Below are positions 29,143 to 33,661 of a stretch of 33,661 nt of DNA, piece by piece. The position numbers and the translations under genes are program-made. The DNA is from Chara braunii (taxonomy: Eukaryota > Streptophyta > Charophyceae > Charales > Characeae): the NCBI GenBank assembly GCA_003427395.1, contig BFEA01000716.1, positions 247,108 to 280,768 of the forward strand, given 5' to 3'. Under the pieces are notes generated by a model. That model searched no databases, was not told the DNA's origin, and worked only from the letters and a program-made list of their open reading frames with translations. Within the stretch, counting starts at the first letter, position 1. Each line of letters begins with the position of its first letter.

Positions 29143-29198
29143 AAATTGTCGTGGGTTCAGCTTCCTGATGAGTCGGTGTAACTCCGATGAAACAATCT
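29143..29198 (+). ncRNA. Type III hammerhead ribozyme, copy 2 (partly weakened)
   Basis: The core CTGATGA (29165-29171), stem II GTCGG/CCGAT (29172-29176, 29184-29188, outer pair G-U) and GAAA (29189-29192) are intact. Stem III keeps five pairs (29145-29149 with 29192-29196), where the G-U pair of copy 1 is replaced by A-U. The cleavage-site C is 29150. Stem I (GTGG/CTTC) is weakened by mismatch, so cleavage may be poor. Confidence 0.75.
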
Positions 29199-29215
29199 TT
29201 CATCATCAGTTTTTG

Positions 29216-29820
29216 TGTTTTTCGGTCTTTGAAATTTTCATGGACTTCACTTATTTTCTGATTTGCCTGGCTTATGTGCTTGTTGTTGTCTGTCGTTTTA
29301 TATCCCTCGTGCCTCCCAGCCTTTGGTCGTTTTTTTTTTGCTTGTCGTTTCTGCTGCTTGTGTGTTGTTTGCCCTCCCTCCTCCTCTATGCCCTCCAGCA
29401 TGTGTTGTCTTGTTGTCTGTAGCCTATGTGTTTCATTGTTCTCCCTTCCTTACCTTTGGACTCGTCTCCACTCAGATGCGTATTCTCCTCATGAAGTGTT
29501 GTGATGGTATGGTGCATGGTTTTTACTGTGCAGAAGTGTCCGCAATATGTGTTCACACACATCATAACGCTCACAAACACACACATACACACACACACAC
29601 TCACACACACACAGCTGGCAGTACCACATCCCACCTCGTGGGAAGTCCACGGGGATAGATAGTTCGGTTCTACTACTACTACCACTGCTACTACAGGGCT
29701 CATCCTGCCTAAACAGGTGGTTTTCAGGGTCTTTGGAGCCTTCACCACTTGAGAACCATTCAGGATTTTCAGACTGCCTAAACTTTCACTTCAGAATTTT
29801 CATTGCCGAATTTTCATCTA
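29216..29820. other. No gene; T/C-rich and (CA)n sequence
   Basis: It contains a CA-rich run at 29553-29612 and short ACT triplets near 29670. Nothing else was recognised. Confidence 0.4.
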
Positions 29821-29837
29821 TCCGTTGACCGCTTGTG

Positions 29838-29994
29838 TGCTGCTGCTGCTGCTGCTGCCACTACTATTACTACCTCCACTATAACCACTGCTGCTGCTGC
29901 CACTACTATTACTACCTCCACTAATACTGCAGCTGCTGCTGCCATTACCATTACCACTACTACCACAACTGCCACAACTACTACTACCACCAAA
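29838..29994. repeat. Mixed trinucleotide repeat with higher-order duplication
   Basis: CTG, CCA, ACT and ATT triplets. A unit beginning CTGCTGCTGCCACTACTATT, then ACTACCTCCACTA, occurs twice in a row. Frames through it give homopolymeric Ala, Thr or Val and are not genes. Confidence 0.85.
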
Positions 29995-30475
29995 CGTTCT
30001 CCTGTTTGGCAAGAAGGGCAAGGAGGGCCTACTGGAAAATGAATCTGGTGAAAATACAGCACAGGACCGCGGGTTGTTTATCCGCTAGGAAGAGGTTCTT
30101 TATCTGCTGAGGATAGGCCAAGCAGTAGGGACCCAATCTTGACCGCCATAGTTCTTACATCTGATGGCTTGAACTGGCCGTGGGCCTTTCTTGGGCGTGA
30201 AAAACCAAAAGAGTTTTTCTCATGGGTAGTATCTACCTACTTTCCCTAGCCCACCGGCTCCCTATCGTCCCCGGCGCCAGTGAGACCACCCTGCGACGCG
30301 CCAGTGGGCTGCAGATCTTAGGGCATACTCACACCAGCACGTTTTTACTTATTTTTGGATATAATTGCGGCCAGATATATTCTGGTCAGATGGCAAACGG
30401 GGTCAGATACATTTAAGGTAGTGCTAGTGTGAGTAACCCCTTAGATAGGGCAGCTGCCTAGAGTGTTCCTGTTTC

Positions 30476-30615
30476 TTTTTTTTTTTTTTTTTTTTTTTTT
30501 TCAAAGAAGATCGAATTATATTCCAAAATGATAGATCGAGGCCGGGGACCTCACAATTCAACCCGGAGTTATCCCAGCAGCGTCAGCCGGTTTAGCTTAC
30601 AGTCGTCAGACTAAA
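30476..30615 (-). repeat. Poly(T)-headed dispersed repeat, copy 2
   Basis: A T-run (30476-30501) is followed by about 40 unrelated bases and then GGCCGGGGACCTCACAATTC and ACCCGGAGTTATCC, as at 3336-3490 in the same orientation. Confidence 0.65.
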
Positions 30616-31234
30616 CAGTGACCTATACTAACTCCTCGCCTAAGTAGTGATATCTGATGATGTCAAGTTGTGTAAAACACCAGTCTGTTGCACGACCCTT
30701 CTCCTCGTTATGCTCCAGGCTATCACCACCTGTTGTGCACCAAAGTTCGACTGTCTCTAAACTACTACCCGTCTTCCTAACCCAAAACCCATCTATCTAG
30801 CCTATTCTCCAAGTCTACCACCCAACCTAACTAGCCAGCAGGCTGTTCTGCCTTGGCTTGCACAGGCCTAAACCGGCCTGACCTCGACTCAGGACAGTCG
30901 TCGAGAGGAGTCATTGCAGGCTCCTAATCTAAGCCCTGGGCACTTTCCCGCCCATGCTACTCTAAATTGCCTACTGCGGCTGTCTACGTGAACCGAGTGC
31001 CCTGGTTGGTAGGAGGTGGATTGAAACTTGGGAAGTGGGGGGGATAGCAGCGAGAAACATAGGAGGGGGGGTAGCAGGGCGGGTAGGGGATGACAAGAGA
31101 GAGCAGGGGGCATAAAGCAATAGATGAGGCTATCCAGTCAGTGTGAGCATCGCCTGCAGTTAACCACCGCCGCCAACCAACCATGAGAGCCCTGGTTTGG
31201 AGAAGTGGGGGGAGGAAAGGGGGAGTGCTCGGGC
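30616..31234. other. No recognised feature
   Basis: Minus-strand frames here are Pro/Ser-rich with no domain. They may be the 3' flank of the LINE fragment that follows. Confidence 0.35.
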
Positions 31235-31618
31235 TCAAGACAGGAGCCAGGGGGTAATGACCAATTTGCCCTGGAGGGTGACTGCTGCTAGTCTGTTGTC
31301 CCTGGCCCATGTCACAAGAAACCATTGTCTGCCCCTCGGTTTGCGACCTCTGTGCGCCTTCCTTATCCAGTCCACACGGATCATCGTTCTGATCCAGGCC
31401 TTGATTTTGTGAATGATGCCACTGTCGCCTGTCCATTGCTGGCGGAAGAGGACGTTGTTGCGGTCCTCCCAGATAGTCCAGATGATGATGAAGCCGATCA
31501 CCTGGGCGACGTAGCCGTGCCCAGTTCGCTGGAACCATGTACTGGGTATGCGTCCGTGGAGGACCCAAGCCTTATCCCATGTGAGCAATTTTTGTTTTTG
31601 TCTCTTTTTTCCGATCAC
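31235..31618 (-). pseudogene. LINE ORF2 C-terminal remnant, third element
   Basis: The frame contains TWDKAWVLHGRIPSTWFQRT and VIGFIIIWTIWEDRNNVLFR, the conserved hydrophobic-Trp-x-x-Arg-Asn segment after the zf-RVT cysteines in plant LINEs. The rest is a basic tail. Only about 125 codons remain, and the RT and endonuclease are absent. Confidence 0.7.
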
Positions 31619-32218
31619 AGCCAGGTAAGTATTAAAGTAGGGATGAAACCGAATGCCCTTTTGGGACGAAATACTTGTGTTGTGCCCCTGTCAGGCGGTT
31701 GTGCAACTTTGCAATCTGGAGCTCCCCGTTTGGGCCTTCGCCTTTTGCAATAGAGCCTAGGAAGAGCTGGCAAGTACTGCGGCATTTTGCAAAGTTGGAC
31801 GGTACCCGGTAGGGGTATATTGCAAAGATGGGGGTCCAACCGATGCTAGGGGCATTTCAAAAACTATTTTTTTGTCAGAGGGTATTCCGCTCTACCCCCA
31901 TCTTTTAGGGGCATTTTGGCATATATCTCAACTAATGGGGGTATTTTGCACATTATCCCAGTAGAGTATTATGTCAAAAAAAATAAAAATAAAAAAAAAT
32001 ACAAGCAGCATCGGAACGACGGGTGGCATCCAGCGACTCTCCCGTGAAGACATTTGTGGCGGGAAAAATCGTGCGCACAAAACCCTCACTGACGGCCGGA
32101 CGGCTAATCACTCAGTACTCTTTTTTTTTTTTTCAATCACTGAGTACTCTAGAGCATGGGCCTCTCTCGCGCGTACACATGCAGCAATTAACACGACAGG
32201 AAACCTATATCACGATCC
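31619..32218. other. Gene-free stretch with recurring GGGGCATTTTG motif
   Basis: Variants of GGGGYATTTTG recur near 31780, 31815, 31850, 31910 and 31940, often followed by CAAAG or CACA. This may be a degenerate short-period repeat. An A-rich run (31975-32002) and a T-run (32118-32132) follow. Confidence 0.45.
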
Positions 32219-32380
32219 AGCGGCCTAGCTCAGTTGGTAAGGCTCGCAAGTGGCATTCAGGAGGTCATGGGTTCAATCCCCATTGGTCTCATGCCTTCCT
32301 GGGCTTCCTTGGCACCCGCTACCCAAGAGATAGACCACTGGATCCCCCGATCGGCATCAAGCAGAGTCTGCTATGTTCGT
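32219..32380 (+). mobile_element. tRNA-derived SINE, copy 3
   Basis: A box TAGCTCAGTTGGTAAGGC (32226-32243) and a perfect B box GGTTCAATCC (32270-32279) are present. The sequence between the boxes matches the copies at 2160-2296 (minus) and 14086. The tRNA anticodon stem is not preserved. The body runs at least to AGCAGAGTCTGCTATG near 32376. Confidence 0.75.
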
Positions 32381-32668
32381 AGGGGAGGGGCCTGAGGGGA
32401 GGCACGGGGGATTTGTTCGCTTTAAAAAAAAAACTGTAGCACGAATCCTCTGCATACTCGAGAGCAGGGGCCTCTCTCGGCTACCTTCGGGAAAAAAAAA
32501 AAGAAAAAAAAAAAAAGAAAAAAGAAAGTGCGGGGAATCTTCCGGTAGAACTCGGAAAGATACACGGCCGTGATTTTTGTCTTTTGTGCAAGTCGGTATG
32601 GGGCCTCGCTCCGCTACTTTCTTTTTCTTTTTTTCTTTTTTTGTTTTCTTTCTGTTTTTTTTTTTTTC

Positions 32669-33047
32669 AAAAGCCCAGGTTGTTATAGAGGTGGGATAGT
32701 ACCGTCTTCCCCCAAACATAACGCACCCTAAAAATGAATGGATACAAGCTATATTTCCGGCCAGATACAGCCAAAATAAGGATGCGTTAAGTTCGGGGCA
32801 AGACGGTAGACGGATGGCAATCACCCACAGTACTCAGCCACTCGGTTGTCCAGATGACCCCCTTCTGAAGACCCCACCCACCCTTCCTCTCTTCTTTTTG
32901 CCCTGGCTGGGGTGCCCCAGGGCAAAAAGATGAGAGGAAAGGTGGGTGGGGTCTTCAGAAGGGGTTCATCTGGACAATCTAGTGGCTGAGTACTGTGGGT
33001 GACTGCCATCCGTCTAGTGTCCCACCTCTACAATAACCTGGACTTTA
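32669..33047. mobile_element. Foldback element with ~100-bp arms
   Basis: Bases 32807-32905 and 32917-33016 are inverse complements over about 100 bases with roughly seven mismatches and almost no loop. The outer parts AAGCCCAGGTTGTTATAGAG (32671) and CTCTACAATAACCTGGACTT (33026) extend the arms. The left arm is interrupted by a 105-bp MITE at 32702-32806. The full RNA would form a very long hairpin. Confidence 0.8.
32702..32806. mobile_element. 105-bp TA-flanked MITE inside the foldback arm
   Basis: The ends CCGTCTTCCCCCAAACATAA and GTTCGGGGCAAGACGG (inverse: CCGTCTTGCCCCGAAC) form TIRs of about 26 bp. TA lies at 32700-32701 and 32807-32808. The uninterrupted sequence GGGACACTAGACGG at 33350-33363 shows the empty site, with a single TA. 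TA target duplication is typical of Tc1/mariner-type elements. Confidence 0.75.
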
Positions 33048-33256
33048 AAGAAAAATAAAAATAAAAATAAAAACTCAGGTGGGGTTCTCGCTAGGTGGGA
33101 CACTAGACGGATGGCAGCCACCTCTACTGTGGGTGACTGCCATCCGTCTTCAGAAGAGGTTCATCTGGACAGCCGGGTGGCTGAGTACTATGGGTGACTG
33201 CCATCCGTCTAGTGTCCCATCTCTGCTTCTTTTTTTTTTTTTTTTTTTTTTTTGCA

Positions 33257-33331
33257 GCAGCAAGGCCCTAAGTACGGAGGGAACAAATTGAGACGGTATG
33301 GGGCCTCGCTCCGTACTTAGGGCCTTGCTGC
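33257..33331. repeat. Perfect 23-bp inverted repeat
   Basis: GCAGCAAGGCCCTAAGTACG (33257 on) pairs exactly with the segment 33309-33331, separated by 29 bases. The loop includes GGTATGGGGCCTCGCTCCG, which also occurs at 32594-32612. Confidence 0.8.
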
Positions 33332-33453
33332 AGGTTGTTGTAGAGGTGGGACACTAGACGGATGGCAGTCACCCACGTACTCAGCCACTCGGTGATCCAG
33401 ATGAACCCCTTCTGAAGACGGATGGCAGTCACCCATAGTAGAGGTGACTGCCA

Positions 33454-33610
33454 TTGGGTGACTGCCATCCGTCTAGTGTCCCACCTAGCGAGAACCCCAC
33501 CTGAGTACGGAGTTTTTTTTTTGTTTTTTTTNTTGGGTGACTGCCATCCGTCTAGTGTCCCACCTAGCGAGAACCCCACCTGAGTACGGAGTTTTTTTTT
33601 TGTTTTTTTT
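33454..33610. other. 78-base exact duplication flanking a single N
   Basis: Bases 33454-33531 are repeated from 33533, with an N at 33532. As at 4685, this is probably two overlapping contig ends joined without merging. Confidence 0.7.
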
Positions 33611-33661
33611 TTTAAAGCCCAGGTTGTTGTAGAGGCGGGAAACTAGACGGATGGCAGTCAC

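Larger units (their letters stand above)
28403..29215 (+). mobile_element. Hammerhead-bearing dispersed repeat, copy 2
   Basis: It starts with (CA)n and TATGTTTG repeats (28403-28500), then GCACCCTTAAGTAGTGCCAA, the tRNA-like boxes, TGGATGTGTGGACTGCCTCG, a T/G-rich body shorter than copy 1, and a second hammerhead fold near the end. It lies in direct orientation to copy 1. The two predicted cleavage sites are 2629 bases apart. Confidence 0.7.
33048..33661. repeat. Scrambled copies of the foldback terminal sequence
   Basis: Segments of the foldback arm (CACTAGACGGATGGCAGTCA and its complement) recur in alternating orientation near 33100, 33138, 33190, 33350, 33417, 33460, 33540 and 33645, separated by T-runs. 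The pattern fits several insertions of one foldback family or assembly scrambling. The array reaches the window end. Confidence 0.65.

Noticed and set aside
25637-29215. One LTR retrozyme with the two hammerhead repeats as its LTRs
   Set aside because: The copies differ in length and sequence, the interior is a LINE remnant, and I saw no PBS or polypurine tract. Two independent insertions fit better.
29803-30062. Thr/Ala- or Val-rich frames
   Set aside because: They are translations of a trinucleotide repeat.
32219-32290. Functional tRNA gene
   Set aside because: The A and B boxes are good, but the anticodon and acceptor stems do not pair. The same head occurs in two other dispersed copies.

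Overview
This is a eukaryotic, repeat-dominated window with no confident single-copy host gene. The elements are of the kinds found in plants and algae: an L1-type LINE with a plant-style zf-RVT tail, a Penelope-like element (PLE) with an N-terminal GIY-YIG nuclease (an order reported for green-lineage elements), tRNA-derived SINEs, many small TIR elements and long microsatellites. A streptophyte green alga such as Chara is my best guess. That is an inference from element types only.

Layout. 1-3.5 kb: small inverted-repeat elements of several families (TTAA-flanked, GGCCAAGTCCCACTAG type, and a 138-bp element), a broken direct repeat and a SINE. 3.5-6.4 kb: GC-rich hairpins, very long (CAT)n tracts and a duplicated 0.3-kb unit. 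6.4-13.7 kb: one nearly full-length but dead LINE on the minus strand, with ORF1, APE endonuclease, reverse transcriptase and zinc-binding tail. 14-15.2 kb: a SINE and two short TIR elements. 16.2-21.0 kb: a decayed minus-strand PLE with CCHC zinc knuckle, coiled coil, GIY-YIG nuclease, Ser/Pro-rich linker and RT. 21.6-23.6 kb: TIR elements nested inside one another. 24.2-25.4 kb: a GC-rich block with a possible membrane-anchored protein fragment. 25.6-29.2 kb: two copies of a dispersed repeat, each with a tRNA-like Pol III promoter and a type III hammerhead ribozyme fold, flanking a LINE remnant. 30.5-33.7 kb: another LINE remnant, a SINE, a roughly 100-bp-arm hairpin interrupted by a TA-flanked MITE, and scrambled inverted repeats.

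The most interesting items are the paired hammerhead ribozymes in Pol III-promoter repeats (retrozyme-like), the PLE with an in-frame CCHC zinc knuckle and N-terminal GIY-YIG domain, and the Russian-doll TIR family whose insertion history can be read directly. Three N sites sit next to repeated sequence (exact duplications at the two single Ns), so part of the repeat structure there is probably an assembly artefact.
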